Assembly: GCA_024233345.1 (NCBI GenBank)
Contig: JACKPT010000006.1
Location: 149,098-213,097 of the forward strand
Source: Verrucomicrobiota bacterium
Lineage (GTDB): Bacteria > Verrucomicrobiota > Kiritimatiellia > CAIVKH01
DNA: 64,000 bases
Reading direction: 5' to 3'
The position numbers and the translations under genes were made by a program. The notes beneath the pieces were generated by a model. It ran no database searches and had not been told where the DNA came from. It saw nothing but the letters and a program-made list of their open reading frames with translations. Numbering within the stretch: position 1 is the stretch's first letter; each line of letters starts with the position of its first letter. This document shows positions 31,801 through 36,154 of the stretch, piece after piece.

Positions 31801-31811
31801 CATCGGATCAT
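13833..31811 (-). CDS. Giant secreted 13-module parallel beta-helix protein (5992 aa)
   Basis: The start is ATG at 31811: AGAAGGAA lies nine bases upstream, and a basic stretch then a hydrophobic segment ending SLAA (about residues 1-34) forms a signal peptide. An upstream TTG at 31886 lacks these signs. The mature part is 13 modules whose YVND starts fall near 31697, 30372, 29088, 27752, 26415, 25008, 23665, 22336, 20940, 19565, 18220, 16857 and 15435, a period of 1.28-1.42 kb. Each module has (a) a DUF1565-like entry ending PGDxIYVDTGxY, (b) about 180 residues of Asn/Ser/Val-rich right-handed beta-helix turns, (c) GDFHxRSxxGRYDP and LIDxGDP...NIGLYG resembling choice-of-anchor-Q proteins, and (d) a Kre9-like Ig domain with YSxDGGxxW. 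A distinct C-terminal segment of about 90 residues ends it. No sorting signal or enzyme motif was found. Likely a surface fibre, adhesin or glycan-binding scaffold. Confidence 0.9.
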   Translation of the reverse strand: MIRCVNVKRDLNCWKPIVWISFLVLPLWSSLAATTYYVNDAWSTNDVYTSASGNDANAGTNAAAPKATLNSLFTSTNLGPGDIVYVDTGSYTGGTVMATNHAGVATNRILIIGSTNRMAGGTVLRNLGGIAFSLTAAHVEFRDLILRDSAWGIFWQQHATIRPQFKRIWLINNTRGLAVGAGTGVGSSAINQCLFVSNTTAIAVGGFAGQLTKGFFVDQSVFWRNGTAIDGFFPDLDTVSNSVVVGGTVFKQAIWSGDHNVFWDIDYFLNRGGFGGAINYQTTLDDIQRATTSHLSSIVFNPEFANPDGLDFHPRSKTGRFDPASSSMVTDSVHSVLIDFGSPLSSAWTNEPVPNGNRMNVGLYGGSAEASLSRTSGWLQAVSYSDMGTLYFSNRLYWTFGGIATSATVALDYSRDNGVNWSLIASNVPLNAGSYLFNAASVTSTPIARWRIRLDGNPSVASTNRTPFAIRGHGLISYYVNDASLSGDVYASAPGNDANDGASPATPKATLGSVLTNYVLRGDHSVFIDTGIYTTQTFTIDAQDYGSESRSLIIQGSTNQASAGSVFAGVNSGTDILRFSKTTYIEFRDLTLQGGNDALELLGDVVYCFFRGVTVCNSQNGINVNSSQQNRFENCVAAHNSTGIKVSNNSAGNHWVGGVSWSNTSYAFETIGNFLSVSNSLIAGGPAFALIPSAADFNVFWNASLGGGYNNLFELQEVLGIMLNSTFSDPHFADPANGDFHPRSITGRYSPTNGLFVTDALHSPLIDFGAVGSMAWTNESAPNGSRLNVGRFGGTTFASRSRTNAWLQTLSYNDGGQLSVNVDEIRWTYGALETGMTVRIEFSFNGGASWEIMGTNIPATDQSYVVANTNFSSSRNSRWRIVLEQDPSTVATNAADFTFRNGPYRYYVNDTSTVGDVYSSGIGNNGNLGTTPDLPKASLVSVLETYDLDAGDIVYVDTGVYVSGQTITFSVLQAGTNGNPVVIQGSTNRLAGGTVFRAPAAPIVNAFAISPGVQDVALRDLTIERHAVGVQISGASRIQLERVNAVSNIQHGVSILNGHDITLRNMASVYGRQNGVDVQGISSNISLINSVVWMNQSNAVSVTGGRVLITNSALGAKGTIATIYRTPTSTNVIGNFNNLVTKDGASVGKVSSMESALNSLSAWQAVTGSEHLSMDADPQFANAEGLDFHLRSQTVQGRFDPALGWVTDTVTSPLIDAGDPAYGYEHETSPNGGRVNIGLYGNTPEASRVDVGRVMVGGLRQGGWIQGTATLHWIAANLDTSTVVDVDVSMDGGESWASIGTGLVASVEALNWDTTLTSNFVAGLWRVTVSDNPLLTSQTTNFFTLRNGPVSFYLNDSSTNQDQFTSAPGAATNWSATSSHPLNALSTVFDKFDLEPGDTIYLDAGTYPVTNTINIGLLDRGLSTSHVAVVGAVSCGDSGTPLAILAGTGLTSSQGLSLDLAGNLSLSNLVLRDMGTALQVTNSFNLNFSGLQILSARTNAVIVGNGSNVMFRGSVIEGSRHVGWDGYNNQQARLENCVFWTNAYAAIRVRNGSVTLSNSVLKASGAGGYVFVRDGAAQVRSDYNNVLIDNLANLAFVDQRVLRFLSSWQAETTNDLRSLSHEPNFVDQANGLYYLSSTVGRYDPNGCGITTDLVDSVLIDVGSPSSAFSLEPTPNGGRINLGLYGNRPEASLSTTNGRLLALTLNAGGTMRLTNTLYWFANAVVSNHLVYLDFSLDNGLTWTNIATNVSASSGSYLWDSSEFPATPSGRWRVTSQTDPSIASTSGIPFTLNNGSLTYYVNDTATNGDVYCSVPGDNVNDGLSSASPVADIREIFSRYVPGPGDRILWDTGDYSMEETVELSELFSGILTNPVIIAGSTNGVAGGTRINAGRSGPVFLLNEAAFLTFRDLSITNALQGFVLRHASNVRLERVSIQSADQIVESGVVGAYGVGLESSTNILLDQVVIRGVTNASDSAAIRLAFAPNSTIRSSIDLSRSVLWSNRYGVWARSPSHVSISNSILQAYGREDILVDLAFDSTLSCNYNGYWIPEGATLIRQYEEFDTSPAARSPVYFDRLARWQAFSGMDSNSLAHDPRLVDPGGGDFSLKSRDGRYTPSGLVTDAVTSALIDAGDPSAPFDLEPEPNGGRMNIGPDGNAASASLSTTNLDLIILSFNDGGMVSGTNVQLRWEPRGPLSPSDEVTVRYSDSGGFSWNTIAANVPMTQNVYAWDSTSITSAHQLIWGLATEQAPSFSVRSDRPYAIRNANLAFYVNDGSTSGDVYTTSAGASTNDGLSPESPMLSVQDVLDGYDLEPGDRLYVDTGVYELTEPVVWGQLDGGNSTAPVTLTGSTNSSAGGTVFVGNGIAVEASRGLRVEHVTITKTNGTLGFGININASSNVVLQQVTAVEARNGFSISNSVNVQMNRCVSRNATSRGLNLQTVRNIHFENGILWNSGQFGISSLANLTVSNSILTAIGSGKALYGGSASLLSSVSLDHNAYYVESGALIGSLSFSGESLNRLYESLYAWNKDTGKDMASLAGNPSFANPYTGDFHLRSEAGRWDPSTNAWVVDGLTSRLIDTGDPLGAFTNEPAPNGDRINIGLYGNTMEASLSPTNADIVIASVNDGGSVSGTNVLLRWVGRGPATGHTVRVEYSPDDGASWSVLASNIAPGIMTYAWDSTLVPSTVLAAWRVVSESDSNLIARSEQVFAVRNGPVYFYVNDGQTNGDVYCAAIGMATNNGVTPFTPAASIAALLSRFELFPGDAIYVDSGIYTNSESIVISQLDAGIKLQGSTNAAVGSHLIFPESTGILVNKASSTQLADLHILGASLGVVIQESLAVSLAGMHIEGGAIGVLLDRSTGVDVQNSVVRNADDGISLVSSSAELNNLVLWSNHLSSLRLSLSTVSINDSVLGAFNGPDCYAYILDVNSTLVSDYNFYSISSDSLVTRRAILATSSPFSQYHRKWNSINTWSRDTGNDRQSIRGDAGFANAAEGDFHPRSEAGRYNPMTGTFVTDTNTSLLIDGGSPLSAFSRETGDNGGRVNIGCYGNSSEASRSPTNARLFTVRFSDGGRAEGGAVPLTWRSYGAATGHTVRVQWSTNNGALWMTFLTNVPANAEAVFLDSGNSASWGGAWRVVSEQDGAIVGSNTIPFQFRNQPLSLFVNDSSVDGDVYTTEAGSILHDGTSPATPATEVASLLAAYDLEPGDVIYVDTGDYVFAAPISITRWDAWDRFDNVNGLYLGQPGLTIKGSTNEAAGGTEWIALGVNAINLNEAFGVSLEHLGIRHFPAGAGTTVNGVDSGFASLDGLRIRDGEVGASFFRSSDAEISRSQVMNYSGYGIRLRSSTNAMLTHSVIWSNQAGVSVSEQSKLKARNNLIAALTPDAKCWIRNDGPTPNLIGVIDADYNVFFTENGAYVAELLGNQYAGNSRLFQRMSAWQNETGLDIHSFRANPRFAVPGGDFHPQSPAGRFEVGAGYVTNTSEALSPLVDAGDPQESFATEPLLNGQRVNIGLYGNTEQASRTPTNGTLQVVTFRDGGSGSDVIVLRWAVSGPAIDHNLLLEFSNDGGGSWSNIATNVLASTGYYVWDSIPYGRAAAGQWRISSMEDSSLVATNDDFFALRNGGSIPYFVNDASTAGDVYSTAPGNDANSGYLPSSPMATLQNLLDQIDLEPGDVVYVDTGVYAQNLNVVIEGLDSGSLTNPVVIQGSTNFAGGGTRFDRITKQGVALQFDRVEHVEVRDLEVRNGSEGVSLDLCKNITLQNLTARSNRVSGVRVFGSTETRIENSLMFGNGTNGILVLQGTIGDVSSSGDSELFNNVIWGSGSAVRVDPGGSAILRNNLLQASGPESRIFSMGLNVTNILSDYNAFYRQAGALMAERVRVVGGNQYMGRLIDWQRDQETATANDLHSLSHDPLVANALEGDFHLQSAGGRELPSGGITNDPSGVYSSLIDTGDPLLDSGSEPSPNGSRINIGRYGGTTAASRSRTTPWLLALTLNDGGRVSGTNTFYWAAGGWDATNRVRLELAADGVDYVVIASNFPVYTDGWSVDLSGYPPSQVARWRIVSESLSNTVSAINSPFVIRNEPFTIYVNDSQTNGDVYVTAPGSATNTGRTADSPLHDPGVALELFPFGPGDVLYIDTGSYTPTNAIGMRLGLIGDVLKTGEPGDPIRVVGSTNHQAGGTVLTVATNKPYVFRVEKGQHFSLENFTVSGATNGLDMVDVEDVVIERVVARDGRVGFYAYNVSSGRFERCTGWRNHAAGLQVTLGTVAWDQGVLAGNKSAAIRVNQGSLSVSNSILSSTNELSVIYEVTSVGGQLRSDYNLYWPGTNAVILKDTSVNDTYVTVKGMQAVSRGDKHSIKVDPLFANPATGDFHPRSSNGRFSDLLDGFLFADTQTSWAVDAAYPGLPFGAETSPNGARANLGLYGGTIEASRSPTNKGLLTVSMRDGGSASAALELVWLTHGIESNDLVTLEYTVNDGLDWVLMTNGFSATNRTYDWNFSSITSTPLARWRVTLDGDSSVSDTTSVFTIRNGPILYYVNDTNLNGDVYTFDIGSDLNNGITVSTPVQNVATILERFDLDGGDKILVDTGLYPVESNIVIRASDSGDNLDRMTIVGSTNLIAGGSLLYRVTTNAFAAPVENDEAIFELLNASHVAITDLALANANIGIYLRNSVFTENNLFQRLIVQDGGYAGLMINQSTSNTLDRILVTRMTGYGIEFDGGDLYLTRSIIWSNANGGINCNSGLLRMTNNVIHAYGPVTNAVLQLGLGSRAIADYNNLVVEGDASYGMIQGEPIVGLPQLSDRTTQHLHSVSVDPGFADPAANDFRPLSPAGRYDPILEDFVTTDTNFSWLIDTGDPSSSFDNETDPNGGRRNIGLYGDTLEASRSRTNAWLLAVTAMAGGRVNDLVTLYWFYGNLDVTNKVQLDYSVDSGTNWIQIAENVDIGQDGYVWISLNADPFQSPTTKWRVQLAADSNIVDETDTIFGLNGPFAFYVNDDSLSNDVFTTAVGDNANLGISSNAPMATAKAILDRWDMDPEDVMYIDTGHYIIGSNDFVVVGLQQAGNSFNPVTIRGSTNDTVFDSSAISETPIGPEVFEINAPYIVVEDLSFYYAGIKAVGTNVALRRMNIQNGNVDLSGPGSLLETLRMTNGSVFAAGANVVVREGVIRNGGLEMSGSPSTLENTLVSGERSPLVLISGTNILLRNNTLVADKTAIRQTGEDSLSTIQNNIIVAGSLLPDGFCFENQGGVILSDYNLFQTRNSAWFGNAQDGLWERLLYWQQKSGGDLNSVADDPQFADEGAGDFHVRSIAGRYEDGIWVTDVLQAASIDAGFVGDDFALETTPNGGRVNLGAYGNTKEASRSLTSPWLYAMSMNDGGVMRGTNTLRWRSGAVDATNRVMLQYSADAGTNWTLIAGNLPVTDGAYAWDTTTASNTLDALWRVTLEGDSNVWDDVNSIFNIRNDIRAFYVNDASTNDDVYTTAAGSSANDGRTPATPKATLEEVLASYDTEALDTIYIDTGIYSNTAARIIWSRGGNTNGSLTIQGSTNQFAGGTVFRRFNQNGDTLVVNASFVNVYNIGFENAKRGLVLVTNRSVDIREVVVRGTDIGIDIERGQSHRVRSSVIWSNQSEGVLVREGSSDITVENITFANNVFDALNIRSDVSDVTIQNNIFYHDIATSNKQYAITGATGSVLNAFIDYNVYYFGPSSIGNAYIYGTYNTLLPWQRLQYKDFRSAITNPLLHDVAAGDFHLQSAAGRYDPATTSFVVDVESSWAIDMGNPYTAYDAEPIENGGRVNIGAFGNTAYASIGRTNEIVFARTGNGLLPINEAENPYPLIWYMLNLPGGLETVTIQYSGDGGSEWINVETGVPSYQEYILWTNSPTYNSFNARWRIVGEGVAYTNYIDSNDAPIQTFFGEHEISDISYLSSNRVQFIWRGAWDENYQVQYASNFVASSSLHEWFDLGPVTNLTIGGDIPYVDLQSTQFNQRIYRVIWLGTNGIPFP

Positions 31812-31878
31812 GGAATAAGTTCCTTCTATTGGTACTATGAAATACCCCTTATCAATCTGCCTGTAAAGGACTTCTGGA

Positions 31879-31906
31879 ATTATCAAAACCTTCAGCGGGT
31901 CGTCAA
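31879..31906 (-). promoter_or_regulatory. Sigma70-like promoter of the giant gene
   Basis: On the minus strand TTGACG (31906-31901) and GATAAT (31884-31879) are 16 bp apart, one mismatch each from consensus. The predicted transcript starts about 60 nt before the ATG at 31811, which has its own AGAAGGAA ribosome site. Not tested. Confidence 0.55.
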
Positions 31907-32225
31907 ATTTGTGATCTCAATCAGAGCGATCATTGGGCTATCCCATCCCCAGCCAACCAACCATGGGGCGGCCCAGGTTACTTGGAGCCTAACGGGCTTA
32001 CAGATGAACGGTTTACCCACTCATCTCTATCGCAATTGACGGTGGTCTTTCCGAGAAGACTGGCCAGAACAAAAGCCAAGTGATTGGCTAAAAAACTCTG
32101 GATTGTCAAGGGACACATCTCCTTGATATGAGTATTGGGCTTACTTGCCTTTGATACAACCGTTCTACACCACCAAGTCAGCCAGATGAACCAACCATGC
32201 AAAGTTGTGCGCAGGGACCGACGAG
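31907..32225. other. Intergenic region between divergent giant-protein and GT2 genes
   Basis: Apart from the promoter candidate beside it, I see no gene, array or strong hairpin here. A short minus-strand frame at 31978-32256 has no family features and no ribosome site. Confidence 0.5.
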
Positions 32226-33140
32226 ATGTTCGCCATGCCATGTGACACCCACCCATCTCCAGTTCCTCCGTTAACGGTAGCGATTTGCTCTTCTCAGAGG
32301 GGGAAAACGCTGACCCAAACCTTGGAAGGTCTCCTCCCGGAAGCTCTTTCGCTGCATGCCGAATTGTTGGTCATTGATCAGGCACATGAACACCCTCCCA
32401 AAATCAATCATCGTCTGTTGGCATGGGAGAGACAAGGAACCATACGATGGATTCGAACATGTGAAGACTCCCTCACCGGAAAGCGCAATGTCGCGCTTCG
32501 CGAATCCCATTCAAACATCATCCTGTTTGTCGATGATGATGTTCTGGTACCCACCGATTTTCTGAGCCGACACCTCAAGGTGTACGAGAATCACCAGATT
32601 GCTGGCGTCACAGGGCAAGTCTATCATGCGATGACCCCGGGAGCCCCCCCCTCGCTCCAAAATCCCAAGGAAAAAAGCAGGCCCCACTTCACCAGCACTA
32701 GCCCAACCCAAACCCGGTCCTTCATTGGCTGCAATCACAGTGTCCTAAAATCAGCCGCAAGGGCTATCGGTGGATACGATGAACAGTTTATCGGATCTTC
32801 GCAGTGTGAGGACTTCGACTTTGCAGACCGACTTGCGGACGCCGGATATACTCTATGGTACGACCCAGAGGCATGGCTCATACACCTGAGGGAAAGAACC
32901 GGCGGCACTCGAGGTACTGATCAATGGCCCGAATGGACCCGTACCGCCAATATCTTTCTCTACTTATTTCGTCATGGAAAATCGCACTCGCGAATCGCCC
33001 TGCTCTGGAGAACCTTGCGAACCGGCCCTTTACGCAAAGAGGTTGTCGCCTCACCCCGAACATGGCTATCGGCATGGGTCGCGTGTTTCAAGGGTTTACG
33101 ATATGGATGGAAAAACCGACACTTCAAGCCCGCCCTCTAG
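32226..33140 (+). CDS. GT2 glycosyltransferase
   Basis: A 304-residue soluble GT2 enzyme. It has LTVAICSSQRG near residue 18, the LVIDQAH donor-site strand where most relatives read VDN.S, GKRNVALRES near 93, ILFVDDDVLVP near 105-115 carrying the DxD metal motif, and GSSQCEDFDFADRL near 198-211 with the catalytic acidic pair. This is the layout of rhamnosyl/galactosyl GT2 enzymes. The start is taken at ATG 32226; ATG 32235 is equally possible. An eight-base C tract (32644-32651) lies in the coding region. It is divergent from the giant-protein gene and has no close plus-strand partner. Confidence 0.82.
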   Translation: MFAMPCDTHPSPVPPLTVAICSSQRGKTLTQTLEGLLPEALSLHAELLVIDQAHEHPPKINHRLLAWERQGTIRWIRTCEDSLTGKRNVALRESHSNIILFVDDDVLVPTDFLSRHLKVYENHQIAGVTGQVYHAMTPGAPPSLQNPKEKSRPHFTSTSPTQTRSFIGCNHSVLKSAARAIGGYDEQFIGSSQCEDFDFADRLADAGYTLWYDPEAWLIHLRERTGGTRGTDQWPEWTRTANIFLYLFRHGKSHSRIALLWRTLRTGPLRKEVVASPRTWLSAWVACFKGLRYGWKNRHFKPAL

Positions 33141-33206
33141 CATGAATGTTTCAACCATTTAATTCACCCGTCCGAGTGCTATCGCAACTGCATGAAGTGC
33201 ACCGGC

Positions 33207-33458
33207 TCAGGGGTCTTCATCATCAGGTGCTTCATGGATTTCTTCTCTGGCCATTTGAATCGTCTGCAGCGCCCAAGTTCTGCGGTCATGCTGAGCACGC
33301 GCCTCCTCGGGGGTCAGGCCCGATGCAATTTGTTCCTGAACATATCCATCCCGCTCCTGATTATGTGAAACCGACTCCTCATACCAGTGGTCATCGGCCC
33401 GCTCCGTACACCCGGTCCCCACCAGGACAAAAATCACCAATAGGCTAAGGAATTTCAT
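33207..33458 (-). CDS. Small putative lipoprotein of unknown function
   Basis: 83 residues. A short signal peptide of ten hydrophobic residues ends at a lipobox-like VGTGC (Cys17), predicting a lipid-anchored protein. The mature part is hydrophilic, rich in Glu, Asp, Arg and Gln, and probably helical, with a SGLTPEEARAQ segment and an acidic DDEDP end. I recognise no family. It lies alone between two plus-strand glycosyltransferase genes, divergent by 33 bp from the GT-C gene. Confidence 0.6.
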   Translation of the reverse strand: MKFLSLLVIFVLVGTGCTERADDHWYEESVSHNQERDGYVQEQIASGLTPEEARAQHDRRTWALQTIQMAREEIHEAPDDEDP

Positions 33459-33491
33459 GGCCTAAGGATACCACTCCCACGCCTTATTTCA

Positions 33492-35216
33492 ATGTTCGAC
33501 TGGCAGAAGCGCGGCGCACGCTTGATCCGGTGTTCGCTTCCTGACACCATATCTTCGATGCATGTATTCGAAAAACAAGGTGCCTGGCCTAAGCTCATCA
33601 TGGCGATCACCGCCGTTCTTGTTCTACTCAGTGCCAAATTCACCTGGCCTGATGGGGATGACGGACGCTATGCCGTGTGGGCGATCGCCCTTGCGCAAGG
33701 GGACGGGATTACCAACATTCATCTGCCCGAACCGACACCGGAAGTGGTGGTTCCTCCCGGCCTGTCGATGGCCCTTGCTCCAGTCGTCCTGCTTTTGGGC
33801 CCGGACAACTTTACCGCGATGATGCTGTTTTCCGCAGTGTGTCTGATCCTGCTATGCCCGGTGGTGCTCCGCTGGCTGCAACAGGAAGCCTGCCCCCCCG
33901 GCCTTTGGACAATCAGCGCTTGTGTGATGGGTGTATGGGGGGTGTTCACGATTAGTGCTGCGTGGCGCATCCATACGGAAGTGCTCTACATGCTGCTGAG
34001 TTTCTCCGCGCTGGCATTCTGGCCAGATCGGAAGGACCAGGCATGGAAAATTCTGGTTCCCGGACTGCTCGCGGGCGCCGCGTTTATGACCCGCACGGTT
34101 GGCCTGGCCCTGCTACCTGCAGGCATGGTTGCCCTACTGTTCCAGAGACGATGGACTCAGGCGGTTCTATTTGCCCTGGCTTTTACCGCGGTCAACCTTC
34201 CCTTGGCGCTGCGCTCGGTGGCGCTTGCGGGCACCCCCGTAGGCTACACGCAATCTTCAGGCATCCACAACCTTGCCGACCAACTCAAAACCGTTTCCGT
34301 TTTTATTCCTCACTATTTATTCTATGGACTGCCCGACCTGATGTTTTATCGCCTGATCAGCCCCGATGGCCTGTTCAGCAAGCTCCACCTGCCCTGCCTC
34401 GCCACTCCTGCGGCCATTCTGATCGGCGTGCTGGTCGCCATCGGCTTCTTCAGCCGGGTGTTTCGATTCGGGGTGACTGACCTTTATTGGGGCGCCTACT
34501 TCCTGATCATTAGTTCCTTCAACCAGCCCGACTATGCCGCCCGGGGCGAGTATCTGTTTCAGGATCGATATGTGATTCCAGTCATCCCCATTGCTGCGCT
34601 CTATATCTCCCGCGCCCTTTCGCTCCTATCAAACCAAGGGGCTGCAACGTTCGGGAAACGAATCGGACAGAGCGTCATCGTGAGCCTTGCTTTTTATGTC
34701 GCGGCGACCGCGACGGGAGCGGCAATTTCCAGGTTCCGGTCCGAAGCGGTTTTCCGAGGCTTGCACCCGATGGCCCCCGCACGCTATGCGGATCTGCCCA
34801 ACCCCAATGACCGGGCGTGGGGAAGCTATTTCGATTGTGCCTTCTGGCTGGGGTCCAATGCTCCTCCCGGAGCAGTGGTGGTATGCCGAAAACCCTATGA
34901 AGTCTTTCTCGCCTCAACTCTTGCCTCAACCCGGTACATAGAACTGGGCACGGGTGAGCGATTACTGAACCGAATCAGTCAGTGGCAGAACCCGGGAGTC
35001 TATATCCTGGAAGATGCCTTCACTGCTGAGACCGCATTTGGCAGAGAACGAAACGCGATTGTGAAACCCCTGCTTGAGGACTATGCCGAAAACTTTGAAC
35101 TCCTCTATGAGACTGGCGAGCCAACGGCGAGGGTTTGGAAGCTACGGCAGGTTGGGGTCAACCCCAAACGTGATTCGGATGACGAGCAGGATGATGATGG
35201 CGCATGGAGGCAATGA
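33492..35216 (+). CDS. GT-C membrane glycosyltransferase (PMT/ArnT-like)
   Basis: 574 residues. After a short polar N-terminus there are about eleven hydrophobic helices. The first outer loop contains PDGDDGRYAVWAIAL near residues 53-67, the acidic pair expected in GT-C enzymes that use polyprenyl-phosphate sugars, and PPGLSMALAPVVLL follows. YLFQDRYVIPVIPIA near 355 recalls the (R)Y(x)PxxP loop of the family. A soluble periplasmic C-terminal domain of about 150 residues is present, with an acidic tail (SDDEQDDD). The start could be ATG 33492 or ATG 33558. It is convergent with the GT2 gene ending at 35257. Confidence 0.78.
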   Translation: MFDWQKRGARLIRCSLPDTISSMHVFEKQGAWPKLIMAITAVLVLLSAKFTWPDGDDGRYAVWAIALAQGDGITNIHLPEPTPEVVVPPGLSMALAPVVLLLGPDNFTAMMLFSAVCLILLCPVVLRWLQQEACPPGLWTISACVMGVWGVFTISAAWRIHTEVLYMLLSFSALAFWPDRKDQAWKILVPGLLAGAAFMTRTVGLALLPAGMVALLFQRRWTQAVLFALAFTAVNLPLALRSVALAGTPVGYTQSSGIHNLADQLKTVSVFIPHYLFYGLPDLMFYRLISPDGLFSKLHLPCLATPAAILIGVLVAIGFFSRVFRFGVTDLYWGAYFLIISSFNQPDYAARGEYLFQDRYVIPVIPIAALYISRALSLLSNQGAATFGKRIGQSVIVSLAFYVAATATGAAISRFRSEAVFRGLHPMAPARYADLPNPNDRAWGSYFDCAFWLGSNAPPGAVVVCRKPYEVFLASTLASTRYIELGTGERLLNRISQWQNPGVYILEDAFTAETAFGRERNAIVKPLLEDYAENFELLYETGEPTARVWKLRQVGVNPKRDSDDEQDDDGAWRQ

Positions 35217-35256
35217 GCTGTGTCAATGCGGAGGGCCCATGGGCGATCAGGACCAA

Positions 35257-35967
35257 CTACAGATTCTCTGACAATTCCTTCATATGGCGATTCACCGTGG
35301 CGAAAATCCTCAGTGAATCCGCCAGGGTATTGCAGGTCTCACCCTGTAATCGGGGAAAATGGTGTACTTCGACTTCGCCGACCTGCAGGTTGTGTTTGAC
35401 TGCACAGGCGTAAAGTTCCGGGTTTGCCAGATTAATGTTGGCGGTGATTTCCGCCGCCTCGGCAAACCTTCGGTTAAACATGCGGATACCACAGTTCAGA
35501 TCATGCAGATTGAACCCCAACCAGTACCGCCCCAGTTGCTTAAAAATCCATGAAGCCACCAACCGGAAAGCTGGATCATTGCGCTTGCGCCTCCATCCAA
35601 GGACAAAGTCGGCCCCCTTCTCTAAAGCGTCCATGAAGGAAGGAAGATCCTCAACCGTAAACTGCCCATCGGAATCCATGATCATGATGAAGTCGCCTTT
35701 TGCCTCCCGGAGGATGCTGGCCACTGAACCCGAGTAGAATCTGTTCTTCTCATGCTCGATGATGCGGATACGAGGATCCTCTTTCATCATATCCTTCACC
35801 ACCGCCACCGTGCCGTCACTGGAATGGTTGTCAATGACCAGGATTTCCCACGACCGGTTCTGCTTCTTCAAGGCCATGATTGCGTCGGAGACGACCTTTC
35901 GGATATTTCCTTCCTCATTATACGCGGGAAGGCCGACGCTGATCTCAGGTTTTTCGGAGGTACTCAA
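35257..35967 (-). CDS. GT2 glycosyltransferase, DPM1/polyprenol-phosphate type
   Basis: A 236-residue GT2 without membrane helices. Motifs are ISVGLPAYNEEGNI (9-22), VIDNHSSDGT (45-54), MIMDSDGQF near 93-101 (the DxDGQ metal motif of dolichol-phosphate-mannose synthases) and GFNLHDLNCGIRMFNR near 150-165. Such enzymes load a sugar onto a polyprenyl phosphate, which would feed the GT-C enzymes nearby. The only start matching the fold is TTG at 35967. A heptamer array begins 25 bp upstream. Confidence 0.87.
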   Translation of the reverse strand: MSTSEKPEISVGLPAYNEEGNIRKVVSDAIMALKKQNRSWEILVIDNHSSDGTVAVVKDMMKEDPRIRIIEHEKNRFYSGSVASILREAKGDFIMIMDSDGQFTVEDLPSFMDALEKGADFVLGWRRKRNDPAFRLVASWIFKQLGRYWLGFNLHDLNCGIRMFNRRFAEAAEITANINLANPELYACAVKHNLQVGEVEVHHFPRLQGETCNTLADSLRIFATVNRHMKELSENL

Positions 35968-35991
35968 TGGTGGTTCTCGATGTTGAGTTTG

Positions 35992-36047
35992 TGGTTCCTG
36001 GCTATTGGTTCTTGGTTCTTGGTTTCTGGTTCCTGATCATTGGATAC
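35992..36047. repeat. 8-unit heptamer array (TGGTTCY type)
   Basis: Eight uninterrupted 7-bp units, mostly TGGTTCC/TGGTTCT with TGGCTAT, TGATCAT and TGGATAC variants. It lies in the leader of the GT2 gene and after the end of the AlgX-like gene on the same strand. The rest of this 187-bp gap shows nothing. Confidence 0.85.
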
Positions 36048-36154
36048 TAGATATGGCGTAAAATGTAACGACGAAATATTTTCATTGGGCATCAGCATGG
36101 AAGGAAGGAAAAGTACACGATCGGCATTCCCCACCTGCCTGTCGACTTTTCACT

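Noticed and set aside
13833..31811. Giant frame as an assembly collapse or artefact
   Set aside because: The 13 modules are diverged in sequence and length, the frame is open throughout, and promoter, ribosome site and signal peptide are all at the start.
31812..31886. Extended TTG start for the giant protein
   Set aside because: It would place 25 residues before the signal peptide; the ATG at 31811 has an ideal ribosome site.
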